The notes below the pieces were generated by a model that searched no databases, was not told the origin of the DNA, and worked only from the letters and a program-made list of their open reading frames with translations. The translations under genes were made by a program, and so were the position numbers. Positions 17,591-25,822 of a DNA stretch of 56,337 nt are shown piece after piece. The number at the start of each line of letters is the position of its first letter. Position 1 is the first letter of the stretch. The stretch is taken from the NCBI GenBank assembly GCA_937905825.1, contig CALCXM010000087.1, positions 1 to 56,337 of the forward strand, read 5' to 3'. Origin of the DNA: an uncultured bacterium (lineage in GTDB: Bacteria > Planctomycetota > UBA1135 > GCA-002686595).

Positions 17591-19953
17591 TGGCTGCACG
17601 GGATCAACACGGAAGCGGCGCGCCCTGGGGCGCTGAGTTCAAGGTCGTCGGTCAACCCCATCGCAAGATCGACGGTCTCGCCAAAGCAACGGGTAGCGCG
17701 GTCTACACGGACGACATTCAGCTGCCGGGCATGTTGCACGCCAAGACCCTGCGCAGCCCCCACGCCCACGCCAACATCGTCTCCATCGATGTGACCAAAG
17801 CCTTGGAGCTGGAAGGCGTGCACGCGATCATCACGGGCACCGACCTTCCAATCAACTACGGGGTCATCCCTTGGACTCCGGACGAGCACGCCCTGGCCAA
17901 CGGCAAGGTGCGCTTCATCGGAGACGAGGTGGCGGCGGTTGCGGCCATCGACGAGGACACCGCGAATGCCGCGCTCAAGCTGATCAAGGTGGAGTACGAA
18001 GTGCTCGAGGCCTTCTTCGATCCGCGCGAAGCCTTGGCCAAGACCGAGCCCGCGATCCACGAGCAGAAGCCTCTGAAGGATGGCAGTTCGCGGGGGAATG
18101 TTTCCAAGCACGTGAAGCTCGAGTTCGGGGACGTGGACGCTGCGCTGGCTAGCTCCGACGTGGTCGTCGAACACGACTACAGCTTTCATGGAACGACTCA
18201 CGCGGCGATCGAGCCCCATTGCGCGGTGGGCCAGTATTCAGCAGACGGCCTGCTGACGGTTCACTCCTCGACCCAGATCACCCACTACGTGCAACGGGCG
18301 CTGGCACGGGTGCTGGAGCTTCCAGAAGCGAAGGTACGCGTCATCCAGCCTTTCCTAGGCGGCGCTTTCGGCGGCAAGTCGGACCCCTTCAGCTTGGAGT
18401 TTTGCGTGGCGAAGCTCGCCATGATCACGGGACGTCCGGTCAAGATGCTGTGGACCCGCGAAGAAGTTTTCTACGCCCACCGCGGACGCCATCCGATGCA
18501 ACTCACCTATCGCACAGGCGCGAACAAGGACGGCAAGCTCACGGCGACCGACGCCAAGATCCTGATCGACGGCGGCAGCTACAGCTCCTTCGGCCTGGTG
18601 ACCACCTACTACTCGGGTCAGTTGCTGACAGGGCCCGTGGACATCCCGACCTACCGCTTCGACTCCACCCGGGTCTTCACGAACAAGCCGCCCTGTGGTC
18701 CAAAGCGCGGTCACGGTTCCGTGCAGCCGCGCTTCGCCTTTGAGATTCAACTGGACGAAATCGCAGAGAAGCTCAACCTCGACCCGATCGAGTTGCGCCG
18801 CCGCAACTGGCAAGGGGAACAGACGAAAACCGTCAACGGGCAACGCATCACCTCCAACGGCTTCATGCAATGCTTGGATCTGGTGGAGCAGCAAAGCGAT
18901 TGGAAAGCGCGTTACGGCAAGCTTCCCGATGGGCGCGGATTGGGGGTGGCGGGTTCCATGTACATCTCGGGCACGAACTACCCGATCTATCCCAACGACA
19001 TGCCCCAAGCGGGCATCCAACTGCAAGTGGATCGTTCGGGACGCGTCACGGTCTTCACGGGCGGCAACGACATCGGACAAGGATCGAGTTCCATGTGCGC
19101 CTACATCGTCTCGGAAGAGCTCGGCGTGGACCTTGGCGACATTCGCGTGATCGCGGCGGACACGGACCTTTGCCCGGTTGACTTGGGCGCCTACTCCAGC
19201 CGCGTGACCTTCATGGTCGGCAACGCGACCATCGACGCCTGCCGCAAGTTGCGCAAGCAGATCTGCACAGCAGTCGCCGAGAAGTGGGAGGTCGAAGTGG
19301 CCGCCGTGCGACTCGGTGGCGGCTTGGCGCTCTGCTTGTCCGACGCGCAGAAGACGATTCCCGTGCGTGAAGCCTTCCAATGGGCTGAAGCGCGCTTCGA
19401 CACCCTGGGCTCCACCGGCTCCTACAACACGCCGACCCTCGGGGGCGACTACCGCGGCGGCACAATCGGTGCTTCCCCGGCCTACTCCTTCACGGCGCAC
19501 GCCGCCGAGGTGACTGTCGACCGCGAAACCGGACGCATCACTTGCGAGAAGGTTTGGTGCGCCCACGATTGCGGCCGCGCACTCAACCCGACCTTGGTCA
19601 AAGGACAGATCGAAGGCTCCGTCTACATGGGCGCCGCCGAGGTCACCATGGAAGATCACGGCATCAACCGCTTCGGTTTGCATTCGGGCCCCTCCCTGCT
19701 CGACTACCGCATCCCCACCAGCTTGGACACGCCCGACATCGAAGCCTTGATCGTTGAAAGCATCGACCCGGAAGGCCCCTACGGCGCCAAAGAAGCTGGC
19801 GAGGGTCCCTTGCACTCGGTCATCCCCGCCATCGCGAACGCGGTCTACGACGCTGTCGGCATTCGCTTGCGCCACCTCCCCTTTACGCCGGGCAAAGTCC
19901 TGGCTGCCCTCGAAGAAAAAGAAGCCGGTCAACCGGCGGGGACGGCTTCCTGA
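17590..19953 (+). CDS. hcrA: Molybdopterin-binding large subunit (HcrA-like)
   Basis: 787 residues, starting at a GTG that overlaps the small-subunit stop. It carries molybdopterin-binding motifs of the xanthine oxidase family: FLGGAFGGKSDPF around residue 258, and near the C-terminus YGAKEAGEGP, whose first Glu (about 735) occupies the place of the catalytic Glu. The N-terminal domain (GSAVYTDDIQLPGMLHAK) is the usual a/b hammerhead. In 4-hydroxybenzoyl-CoA reductase this subunit removes the phenolic hydroxyl as water; relatives hydroxylate or dehydrogenate other compounds. The substrate cannot be fixed from sequence, but the partner FAD subunit favours the reductase subfamily. Maturation factors are not in the window. 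Confidence 0.72.
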   Translation: MAARDQHGSGAPWGAEFKVVGQPHRKIDGLAKATGSAVYTDDIQLPGMLHAKTLRSPHAHANIVSIDVTKALELEGVHAIITGTDLPINYGVIPWTPDEHALANGKVRFIGDEVAAVAAIDEDTANAALKLIKVEYEVLEAFFDPREALAKTEPAIHEQKPLKDGSSRGNVSKHVKLEFGDVDAALASSDVVVEHDYSFHGTTHAAIEPHCAVGQYSADGLLTVHSSTQITHYVQRALARVLELPEAKVRVIQPFLGGAFGGKSDPFSLEFCVAKLAMITGRPVKMLWTREEVFYAHRGRHPMQLTYRTGANKDGKLTATDAKILIDGGSYSSFGLVTTYYSGQLLTGPVDIPTYRFDSTRVFTNKPPCGPKRGHGSVQPRFAFEIQLDEIAEKLNLDPIELRRRNWQGEQTKTVNGQRITSNGFMQCLDLVEQQSDWKARYGKLPDGRGLGVAGSMYISGTNYPIYPNDMPQAGIQLQVDRSGRVTVFTGGNDIGQGSSSMCAYIVSEELGVDLGDIRVIAADTDLCPVDLGAYSSRVTFMVGNATIDACRKLRKQICTAVAEKWEVEVAAVRLGGGLALCLSDAQKTIPVREAFQWAEARFDTLGSTGSYNTPTLGGDYRGGTIGASPAYSFTAHAAEVTVDRETGRITCEKVWCAHDCGRALNPTLVKGQIEGSVYMGAAEVTMEDHGINRFGLHSGPSLLDYRIPTSLDTPDIEALIVESIDPEGPYGAKEAGEGPLHSVIPAIANAVYDAVGIRLRHLPFTPGKVLAALEEKEAGQPAGTAS

Positions 19954-20972
19954 TGTTACGCCTTCCGACCTTTCAACTGCACGAACCGGCCAGCCTGAAG
20001 GAAGCTTGCGCGCTCTTCGCTGAGCACGGCGCAGCCGCCAAGATCCTGGCCGGCGGCACGGACCTCCTGCCGAACCTCAAGCACGAGATCTACGACGTGG
20101 ACCACGTCATCTCCCTTGCGAAGCTTCCCGGCATCACCGGTTTCGAGATGCAAGGGCATGACCTAGTGATCGGCGCTCTGACGCCCTTGGCCCAGGTCGC
20201 CACGAACCCCAACATTCAAAAGCACGCGCCCGCGCTGGCCCAAGCCGCCAGTTTGGTCGCTGGCCCCCAACATCGCCAAATGGGAACCTTGGGCGGCAAC
20301 GTGATGCTCGACACCCGTTGTCAGTGGATCAACCAATCCTACTTCTGGCGCGAGGCCCTCGGCTTCTGCCTCAAGAAGGACGGCACCGTGTGCCACGTGG
20401 TCGAAGGGGGCAAGAAGTGCGTCGCCGCCGCCAGCAACGACACGGCCCCGGCGCTCATGACCTTGGGCGCGAGCCTCACCTTCGTCTCCGCCACGGGCAC
20501 CCGCGAGATTCCCATCGAAGACTTGTGGGTCGCCGACGGCATCAACAACAAGAGCGCGCGCCCTGGCGAGATCCTCACGGAGATCCGCTTGCCCTTGCGC
20601 GATCACACGCACCACGGTGCTTACGGCAAACTCCGTGAGCGGGGCTCCATCGACTTCCCCCTGCTCGGCTGCGCGGTACGCATCGACTTGGACGACGCGG
20701 ACTGCGTGCGCGACGCCGCCGTGAGCCTGGTCGCCTTGCAAGCCCGCCCCCTATTGATCAAGGGTGTGGACGCACTCCTGCAAGGCCTCAAACTCGGATC
20801 GACCGAATTGGACCAAGCCATCGAGGCCGTCGCCCAACTGGCCCACAAGAAGTGCAAGCCCCTCGACAACATCCCCGGCGACAAGGACTACCGCCGCCGC
20901 ATGGTGCCTGTCTACGTGCGCCGAACCTTGCGCGCTGCGTTGGATGGAACCGGGCCGGTTCATCACATCTAG
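19953..20972 (+). CDS. hcrB: FAD subunit with extra 4Fe-4S insert (HcrB-like)
   Basis: 339 residues of the FAD-binding CoxM/HcrB family, with the AGGTDLLPN FAD motif near residue 33 and GTLGGNVMLDTR near 111. After this lies an insert absent from ordinary xanthine dehydrogenases, with Cys123, Cys139, Cys147 and Cys156 (spacing C-x15-C-x7-C-x8-C). From memory this matches the [4Fe-4S] ligand pattern of Thauera aromatica HcrB, where the extra cluster allows electron flow from ferredoxin towards the molybdenum site. The start codon overlaps the large-subunit stop (TGATG), so all three subunits are coupled, in the order small-large-FAD. An anaerobic aromatic-CoA reductase is the best call; an unknown low-potential substrate is possible. 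Confidence 0.78.
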   Translation: MLRLPTFQLHEPASLKEACALFAEHGAAAKILAGGTDLLPNLKHEIYDVDHVISLAKLPGITGFEMQGHDLVIGALTPLAQVATNPNIQKHAPALAQAASLVAGPQHRQMGTLGGNVMLDTRCQWINQSYFWREALGFCLKKDGTVCHVVEGGKKCVAAASNDTAPALMTLGASLTFVSATGTREIPIEDLWVADGINNKSARPGEILTEIRLPLRDHTHHGAYGKLRERGSIDFPLLGCAVRIDLDDADCVRDAAVSLVALQARPLLIKGVDALLQGLKLGSTELDQAIEAVAQLAHKKCKPLDNIPGDKDYRRRMVPVYVRRTLRAALDGTGPVHHI

Positions 20973-21111
20973 CCACTACCCTTTCGAAGCAAGTCGCCGC
21001 CACTGGAGCTCGTGATCGGGCCGCTCGACCCTGCAGCCGAGGAACGATCCGGGGACCCTCCCTCGGGGGTTCAGCCCGCATTCCGGATTCTCACCTTTCT
21101 CGAAGAAGCAT

Positions 21112-21137
21112 GGAATGTGGGGGCAATCTCGCCGGTC
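21112..21137 (+). promoter_or_regulatory. ECF-type promoter upstream of the sigma factor
   Basis: GGAATG (21112-21117), ten bases, then CTCGCCGGTC (21128-21137). The same two blocks at the same spacing recur at 22777-22802. The geometry (GGAAT -35 and CGGTC -10 about 16 bp apart) is that of ECF promoters. It lies 79 bp before the sigma gene, which implies autoregulation. Confidence 0.7.
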
Positions 21138-21216
21138 CCACCAACTGTGACGGACCTGGATCGTTCATCGAGGGCCGTTGCTGCTGGCCGACGAACGGTG
21201 ATCGGCGGCGAGACCC

Positions 21217-21795
21217 ATGACATCGAACGAGACACTCACCTTGGATGCGAACGCCCTGGCGTCACTGCGCTCCGGCCAAGCACGGGGCCTGGAGCAGTGC
21301 TATCGTGTCTATGGAGCCCGCGTCTATCGAATCTGCCGCAACCTGCTGCCCCAGAACACAGATGCCGAGGATGCCACGCAGGAGGTCTTCTTGAAGGTGA
21401 TGGAGCGTATCGGGCAATTCGAAGGGCGAGCTAGCTTCTCGACTTGGTTGCATCGCATCGCGGTGAACCACTGTCTGAACCGCATTGAAAAGGAAAGGCG
21501 CCGACAGACGAGTGCCCTGGATGATTCCCTGCCGGACAGCCGGCCGTCTCCGAGCGAGGCGAGCGCTCTGGCCGAGGGCAACGAACGCTTCGAATCCTTC
21601 CTGCGCCGCCTCCCCCCCATGCAGCGAGCCGTTCTGGTGTTGCGAGAAGTAGAGCAGATGTCCTACACCGAGATTTCTGAAGCCCTCGAGATTCCAGAGG
21701 GAACCGTCATGTCACGCTTGGCCCGGGGACGCGAACGACTCGCGTCCATGTTGATCCATCGAAAGGGAGAGAGCGACTCCCGCTGCGCATCATGA
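21217..21795 (+). CDS. ECF sigma factor (RpoE-like)
   Basis: 192 residues with both ECF regions. Region 2: LEQCYRVYGARVYRICRNLL, DAEDATQEVFLKVM and FSTWLHRIAVNHCLNRIEK. Region 4: LPPMQRAVLVLREVEQMSYTEISEALEIPEGTVMSRLARGRERL. It directs RNA polymerase to stress promoters. The gene overlaps the anti-sigma gene (ATGA) and is preceded by a promoter whose blocks recur before the Cys-rich gene, so its regulon includes at least its own operon and that gene (inference). The arrangement sigma, anti-sigma, periplasmic sensor recalls the cnr/ncc metal-response systems, although the gene order differs. Confidence 0.9.
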   Translation: MTSNETLTLDANALASLRSGQARGLEQCYRVYGARVYRICRNLLPQNTDAEDATQEVFLKVMERIGQFEGRASFSTWLHRIAVNHCLNRIEKERRRQTSALDDSLPDSRPSPSEASALAEGNERFESFLRRLPPMQRAVLVLREVEQMSYTEISEALEIPEGTVMSRLARGRERLASMLIHRKGESDSRCAS

Positions 21796-22304
21796 AGAAC
21801 GACAAAACCTGCGGGGAGGTCCGAGAGTGGTTGGCCAATTCGAGGGAGGACTCTTCGCTGCGACCTCCTGAGCGACTTGCTGAACACCTAAGCGCTTGCG
21901 ACAACTGCCATGCCTACCGGGACGCCCTTGACGCGCTCCCACAATTGTTTGGCGCACTCCGAAGGAACCAGCCTCCGGCGGATCTTTTCAATCGGCTGCA
22001 AGCCAAGGCGAATGAGCCGTTCCAGGAAGAGCCGCGACCGTTCAAGAACTTGGAACCGGCAAAACCAGCAGCGGGCCCCAGGGTTCCACTCTTCCTGCGC
22101 GCTGCCGCGGGCCTGCTTGGATTTTTCGTCGTGACGGCGAGCTTGCCAGAACGGACAGGCAAGCAGCAGGAGCAGGGCGTCAGCTCCGGAACTGCCGAAC
22201 TCTTCACCCAACTAGACCGCGACCTGCTCCACAGTCCCCGACTCGATAGCACCCCTGAACGCGAGCTATTGGCCCATCTAAATAGGTTGAACGAAAAAAA
22301 GTGA
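21792..22304 (+). CDS. Membrane anti-sigma factor with zinc-finger (HC2-like) motif
   Basis: 170 residues. The N-terminal cytoplasmic domain has H-x3-C-x2-C (HLSACDNCHAY, about 35-45) with an earlier Cys (TCGEVREWL), typical of zinc-binding anti-sigma domains. A single membrane helix (VPLFLRAAAGLLGFFVVTASL, about 98-118) leads to a periplasmic tail of about 50 residues. It overlaps the sigma gene upstream and the sensor-like gene downstream. It should hold the sigma factor inactive until the periplasmic signal is received. The call rests on motif, topology and position. Confidence 0.82.
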   Translation: MKNDKTCGEVREWLANSREDSSLRPPERLAEHLSACDNCHAYRDALDALPQLFGALRRNQPPADLFNRLQAKANEPFQEEPRPFKNLEPAKPAAGPRVPLFLRAAAGLLGFFVVTASLPERTGKQQEQGVSSGTAELFTQLDRDLLHSPRLDSTPERELLAHLNRLNEKK

Positions 22305-22765
22305 TGAAGACACTACTGATCTGGATCCTTGCCGGAGGCCTGTTCGCCAGTTTGCGGCTCCACATGACAAGCGGGCCTGACACCACCGGCTGTGCATCCG
22401 TCGGATGTGCGCCGCTGGCGAGTGAGTGCAAGATCAACCCATCCGAGCTGGGACTTACCCCGGGGCAATGCCTGGCCCTCGCGGACCTATTCAGCGTGGA
22501 GCAGAACGGAAGACAAAACTTAGAGCACCAGGCCCAACGCAAGCTTGAAGAGCTGCGCGCACAGTTGACCAGGCCAGAGCTCAATGACGAGGAGTTGCGC
22601 GAACTGGTGCGGGAAGTCTCGCAGCTACGCGAGAGCGCCTTGTTCGCATGTGTCGATGAAGTGCTCCTGGTGCGTTCCGTGCTTGATGGCCCGCAGGTGC
22701 AACGGCTCATGGAGAGCTGTTGTCCGGAGGGATCCTGCCCGATTCTCCAAAGCTCGAAGGATTGA
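22304..22765 (+). CDS. CnrX/Spy-like periplasmic sensor candidate
   Basis: About 153 residues. The N-terminal hydrophobic segment (MKTLLIWILAGGLFASLRL) is a signal or anchor. The mature part is mainly helical with 'LGLTPGQCLALADLF' and long amphipathic helices (NLEHQAQRKLEELRAQLTR...LVREVSQLRESAL), the pattern of the Spy/CpxP/CnrX family of periplasmic four-helix proteins. Paired cysteines flank the helices (GCASVGC and CCPEGSC) and could bind metal or form disulfides. The ATG at 22304 overlaps the anti-sigma stop (TGATG); a GTG three bases earlier is an alternative. Its place after an anti-sigma gene supports a sensing role. The family call is moderate. Confidence 0.65.
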   Translation: MKTLLIWILAGGLFASLRLHMTSGPDTTGCASVGCAPLASECKINPSELGLTPGQCLALADLFSVEQNGRQNLEHQAQRKLEELRAQLTRPELNDEELRELVREVSQLRESALFACVDEVLLVRSVLDGPQVQRLMESCCPEGSCPILQSSKD

Positions 22766-22776
22766 GAAAGGTTTGT

Positions 22777-22802
22777 GGAATGAGGTCCTCCGCTCGCCGG
22801 TC
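22777..22802 (+). promoter_or_regulatory. ECF-type promoter upstream of the Cys-rich gene
   Basis: GGAATG (22777-22782), ten bases, then CTCGCCGGTC (22793-22802), identical blocks and spacing to 21112-21137. It lies 66 bp before the ATG at 22869 and follows the sensor gene's stop by 11 bp. Confidence 0.7.
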
Positions 22803-22868
22803 GAACAGGGCGTGGTCGGTGATTGGCACCAACCGCGCTCTGTCTTTAGACCCTGAACACGACGAACC

Positions 22869-23249
22869 ATGAAACTCCTCCTTCTCAGCTTGACCCTGTT
22901 GCTCGGCGCCCTTGGATATGAATCTCAATCGGCACCGGAGTCCGCGCCCACCCCCGATGCCCGTTGTGAGATCAACTGCGACGGGGGACCCTGCACCATC
23001 GTTTCCGCGGAGTGCCTGCCCGACGGAGAGTGCCGTATCGTGTGCGAAGGCCCCGAGGGTCAGACGTGCGAATCGATCATTGATTGCGACAACCCGGAGC
23101 AGTGCGAAGTTCTCCAGGACTGTGCGCGGAACGCCTGCGACAACGTTTCCGAGGCTCTTCCGGCCTGTGCTGGATCGAGCGATGACAAGAGCGACGCAAC
23201 CACTAGCGGCGCGCCAGCTCAAGCCGGATCTTCGTGTTGCAAGAAGTGA
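22869..23249 (+). CDS. Small secreted Cys-rich protein
   Basis: 126 residues. The signal peptide is MKLLLLSLTLLLGALGYESQSA. About 100 mature residues contain 14 Cys, many at short spacings (RCEINC, GPCTIV, GECRIVC, CDNPEQCEVLQDC), and end in SSCCKK, with many acidic residues. I do not recognise the family. The composition suits metal binding or a disulfide-knotted extracellular protein. It has its own copy of the ECF-type promoter and directly follows the sigma/anti-sigma/sensor operon, so it is probably the effector of that stress response. The Cys pairs resemble those of the sensor protein next to it. Confidence 0.75.
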   Translation: MKLLLLSLTLLLGALGYESQSAPESAPTPDARCEINCDGGPCTIVSAECLPDGECRIVCEGPEGQTCESIIDCDNPEQCEVLQDCARNACDNVSEALPACAGSSDDKSDATTSGAPAQAGSSCCKK

Positions 23250-23751
23250 GCTTGCGCTTCCCACTCGAAGCCAACTCTCCGGATGCCTAAAAGGTGACCT
23301 CGCTGCCTTTGCGCTCCACCTCGGATTCGCTCAGGATTCGACCTTCGGCCAAACCTTGCACTTGGCGCTCCCCATGCTCAACGCCTCGACGTTGGACTTG
23401 GGGAGCTTTTCATGGGAAGTCCCCCATGCAGTCGCATCCGACTCACTGCCGTAGCGGGGCAGATCCCCCAGCGGACTCCCCTGCCACAAGCATGTCTCTC
23501 TGCAAAGCCGGTCAGATCCGAAGCCGCAGACTCCGCTTGTGAGAAGGACACAGTGTGGCTCTCTCTCGAAGGGTCGAGCACCCCCAAGGTTCGGTACAAC
23601 CGCAAGACTGCTGATCGTCAATAGCGCATTTGGGCTGCACCAATCCGCCGGACGGATAGAGTTGACCGCCATGGAGATGCTGGGAGTTGGGTGGGCTCCG
23701 TTGCGCACCTCCTCGGTAGCCCTGGGCCTTCTCATGGAAGGTCCACTCAAA
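23250..23751. other. Gene-free stretch
   Basis: About 500 bases between convergent genes. The open frames here lack start signals, family resemblance or signal peptides and look spurious. GCCAA/TTGGC and similar short inverted repeats occur without T-runs. I see no RNA gene. The last part holds the hairpin listed at 23724-23744. Confidence 0.5.
23724..23744 (-). terminator. Hairpin after the beta-helix gene
   Basis: GGGCCTTC (23724-23731) and GAAGGTCC (23737-23744) pair with one mismatch around a five-base loop, seven bases past the stop codon. There is no T-run. The flank from 23740 to 23755 is identical to that of the FG-GAP gene at 122-137. Confidence 0.35.
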
Positions 23752-25086
23752 TCACGGCTTCCAGGGAACGAGCAGGCCATTGCTCAGATTGAAGTTGCCT
23801 GCGCCGCACGCGGCAGCCGGGTCGCGGTACCAGACCTGATAGAAGCGCGTCGCCCCGATCGCAGGAACCTGGCCGCGCACGGAGATGAGAGGGTCCGACG
23901 CTACGCTGAAGCCGTAGGCATCCTCCCCACCCGACGAAAGGCGCGTGGCGAGGCGAATGATCGAAGCACCAGCGCACAAGAGCCCATCCCCGAGCGGAGC
24001 ACCCAGGCCGTTGGCGACGCCGAGCGTACCCTGGAAGTAAAGTAGTGGCTTGCCCGACGAAAGCCCGGCGTGACGCAGCGTGATCGTGTCCGCGCTGACG
24101 CTGGCATTGCCCGTCAGGTAGAGCTGGCCGCCGCCGTGTCCATAGGAGTTGGAGCAGCCAGCACCACCCGACCCACCATTGCAGCAAGGGCAGGCGTTGG
24201 GCGTGCCGAAGCAAAACGCCGTGGTGTCGGATTCAGGCAAGCCGACTGGAGGTTGCAGCGTACAGTCCGAAGCGCTGAATAAGCTCCTGAAGTGGCGCGC
24301 GGTCGAGTTGGAGTATGACGTGAGAGGGGCTGCGCAGCCGGTGTAGGGCGACCCATGCAGTCCCCCGCTGAGCTCGGAGGTCGAAATGAAGGCCTGGGAG
24401 CCGGACGCTAGTTGAAGAGCCGCAGCCCCCGCTCCGGGTTCATCTTCGGACTGATAGGCGTTGCCGCCACTTCCTCCCTCGAGTGTGCAGTCATATAGAC
24501 GCAGAGTCGAAGTTGTGGCGCGTATGGCGTTTCCACCCCTGCCACCATCGTCGGAGAAGCCTATGTCAAAGCCATCGCCACCGCGCTCTCCAATCACCGT
24601 ACAGCGGATCATGCCGACGTCGGCCGAGTTGTCGCAGTCTAGGGCCATGTCGCCCCAGAAATTGTAGTCGGCAGTGAACTCGCGAACGAGACAGTCCGAC
24701 AGCCACACGGGCCCCGCATTGTTCTCCAGGTGAAGTGCCGGTCGTCCTCGCTCCATCTCGATCCCATCCAGCTGAACTGCGGCCGGCGCCGTGATGTTTC
24801 GAACCTCGCTGGTTCCGGTCACAAGCACGCTACCCGTCCCCTCGCGGGTCAGCGTTATGGCCTTAGCGTCGATCACAAAGGGGCCGTAGGATCCAGCACG
24901 CACCAGGATTGTGTCCCCCGGAGCGGCCACCTGGATCGCCGACTGAATGTCACTGAAGTCGACACCGGGGCCGCCATCGTCATCGACGATCCAGTCGCCA
25001 GCCCACGCGGAAGGGGCCAGAAAGGCGAGCGCCATGAGGCCGAAGTACGAACGGGAGGATGGACACGAGTTTTGCGAGTTCTTCAT
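23752..25086 (-). CDS. Secreted right-handed beta-helix protein with C-terminal FNLSNGL module
   Basis: 444 residues. The signal peptide ends PSAWAG. 'DWIVDDDGGPGVDFSDIQSAIQVAAPGDTILV' is the standard opening of Pel/NosD-type parallel beta-helix proteins, followed by coil-type repeats (VQLDGIEMERG, VWLSDCLVREF, LRLYDCTLEGGSGG). A Cys-rich segment (CPCCNGGSGGAGC) lies near residue 300. The C-terminus FYQVWYRDPAA...FNLSNGLLVPW matches the end of the FG-GAP protein at 134-1672. The body may bind or cleave polysaccharide, but I see no catalytic signature. The shared C-terminal module is probably for surface sorting or attachment (inference). Confidence 0.82.
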   Translation of the reverse strand: MKNSQNSCPSSRSYFGLMALAFLAPSAWAGDWIVDDDGGPGVDFSDIQSAIQVAAPGDTILVRAGSYGPFVIDAKAITLTREGTGSVLVTGTSEVRNITAPAAVQLDGIEMERGRPALHLENNAGPVWLSDCLVREFTADYNFWGDMALDCDNSADVGMIRCTVIGERGGDGFDIGFSDDGGRGGNAIRATTSTLRLYDCTLEGGSGGNAYQSEDEPGAGAAALQLASGSQAFISTSELSGGLHGSPYTGCAAPLTSYSNSTARHFRSLFSASDCTLQPPVGLPESDTTAFCFGTPNACPCCNGGSGGAGCSNSYGHGGGQLYLTGNASVSADTITLRHAGLSSGKPLLYFQGTLGVANGLGAPLGDGLLCAGASIIRLATRLSSGGEDAYGFSVASDPLISVRGQVPAIGATRFYQVWYRDPAAACGAGNFNLSNGLLVPWKP

Positions 25087-25763
25087 CGATCGGTTCCGAG
25101 GTTAGGAATGACTTCTACAGACACGCCGAAGCAAATCTCAGTTTGGGGCACGAGTCTGGCAAGCAGGATCCGGGAGCGCACCCAGTCCCGTACCCTTATT
25201 TTCCGATCAGGGCCCATGCGTTGACGCCTATCCCGAGAAATATGTGAGAGTGCCAGAAAACCGGGCACTCCCTTCGGATGCCATCCGAGCGCGCACCCCC
25301 TTTCTAGGCTCGGAAGCACCCGAGCGCCGCTGCTGCAGGATCGCCGCTGGCTAGCAACTCGCATTCGTCAGGAGGTACCGAACAGGGGCGCAGATCGACC
25401 CGAGCCCAGGGCTAGAATCAGGTGTCTCCCTCCACGGACCCGAGTGTTGTCTATGTACCCGAACCGGCCCCATCCGCATGGGCTAAGAGTGATCGCTCTC
25501 GCCGCGCGCGCGCGAAAGGATAGACACGTAGTCTCTATATCACGCCTCGACACCGCCGGCACTCAAGCTGCATCGTGGTACGCAGCCCGCTCAATCTCCA
25601 CCACACGACGTAGACCATCTCGATGTGCCGGGAACCGGGCGGGTTCGGTATCGCCCCATCGCGAATGCCTAAGGTGCAATTCTAAATTTGCAGTACCGTG
25701 GGGCCCGGGCTCTATGGATCCGGACCGATTCTTCGCATGCAGCCCGCGCTCAAGTACTCCACA
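25087..25763. other. Gene-free stretch with short hairpins
   Basis: About 680 bases upstream of the beta-helix gene. No open frame is convincing. Two small perfect hairpins are visible: GAGTGCC/GGCACTC (25248-25270) and GCTCGG/CCGAGC a little over 30 bases further on. They could belong to a leader or small RNA, but nothing matches a known RNA family. The base composition looks less codon-structured than its neighbours. Confidence 0.4.
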
Positions 25764-25803
25764 AAAAGGGGCTGCCACGCCAACCGGCGAAACAGCCCCT
25801 TTT
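25764..25803. terminator. Strong hairpin terminator after the nitroreductase
   Basis: AAAAGGGGCTG (25764-25774) pairs perfectly with CAGCCCCTTTT (25793-25803), with an inner CGCC/GGCG stem. On the minus strand it ends in TTTTT and lies 19 bases past the nitroreductase stop. It could also work on the plus strand. Confidence 0.85.
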
Positions 25804-25822
25804 CGTGGACAGTGATGAATCC

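Noticed and set aside
22823..22838. Possible sigma-54 promoter TTGGCACCAACCGCGC before the Cys-rich gene
   Set aside because: The -24 element is good, but the -12 has GCGC instead of TTGC. The ECF-type promoter at 22777-22802 explains the gene better and has a second copy.
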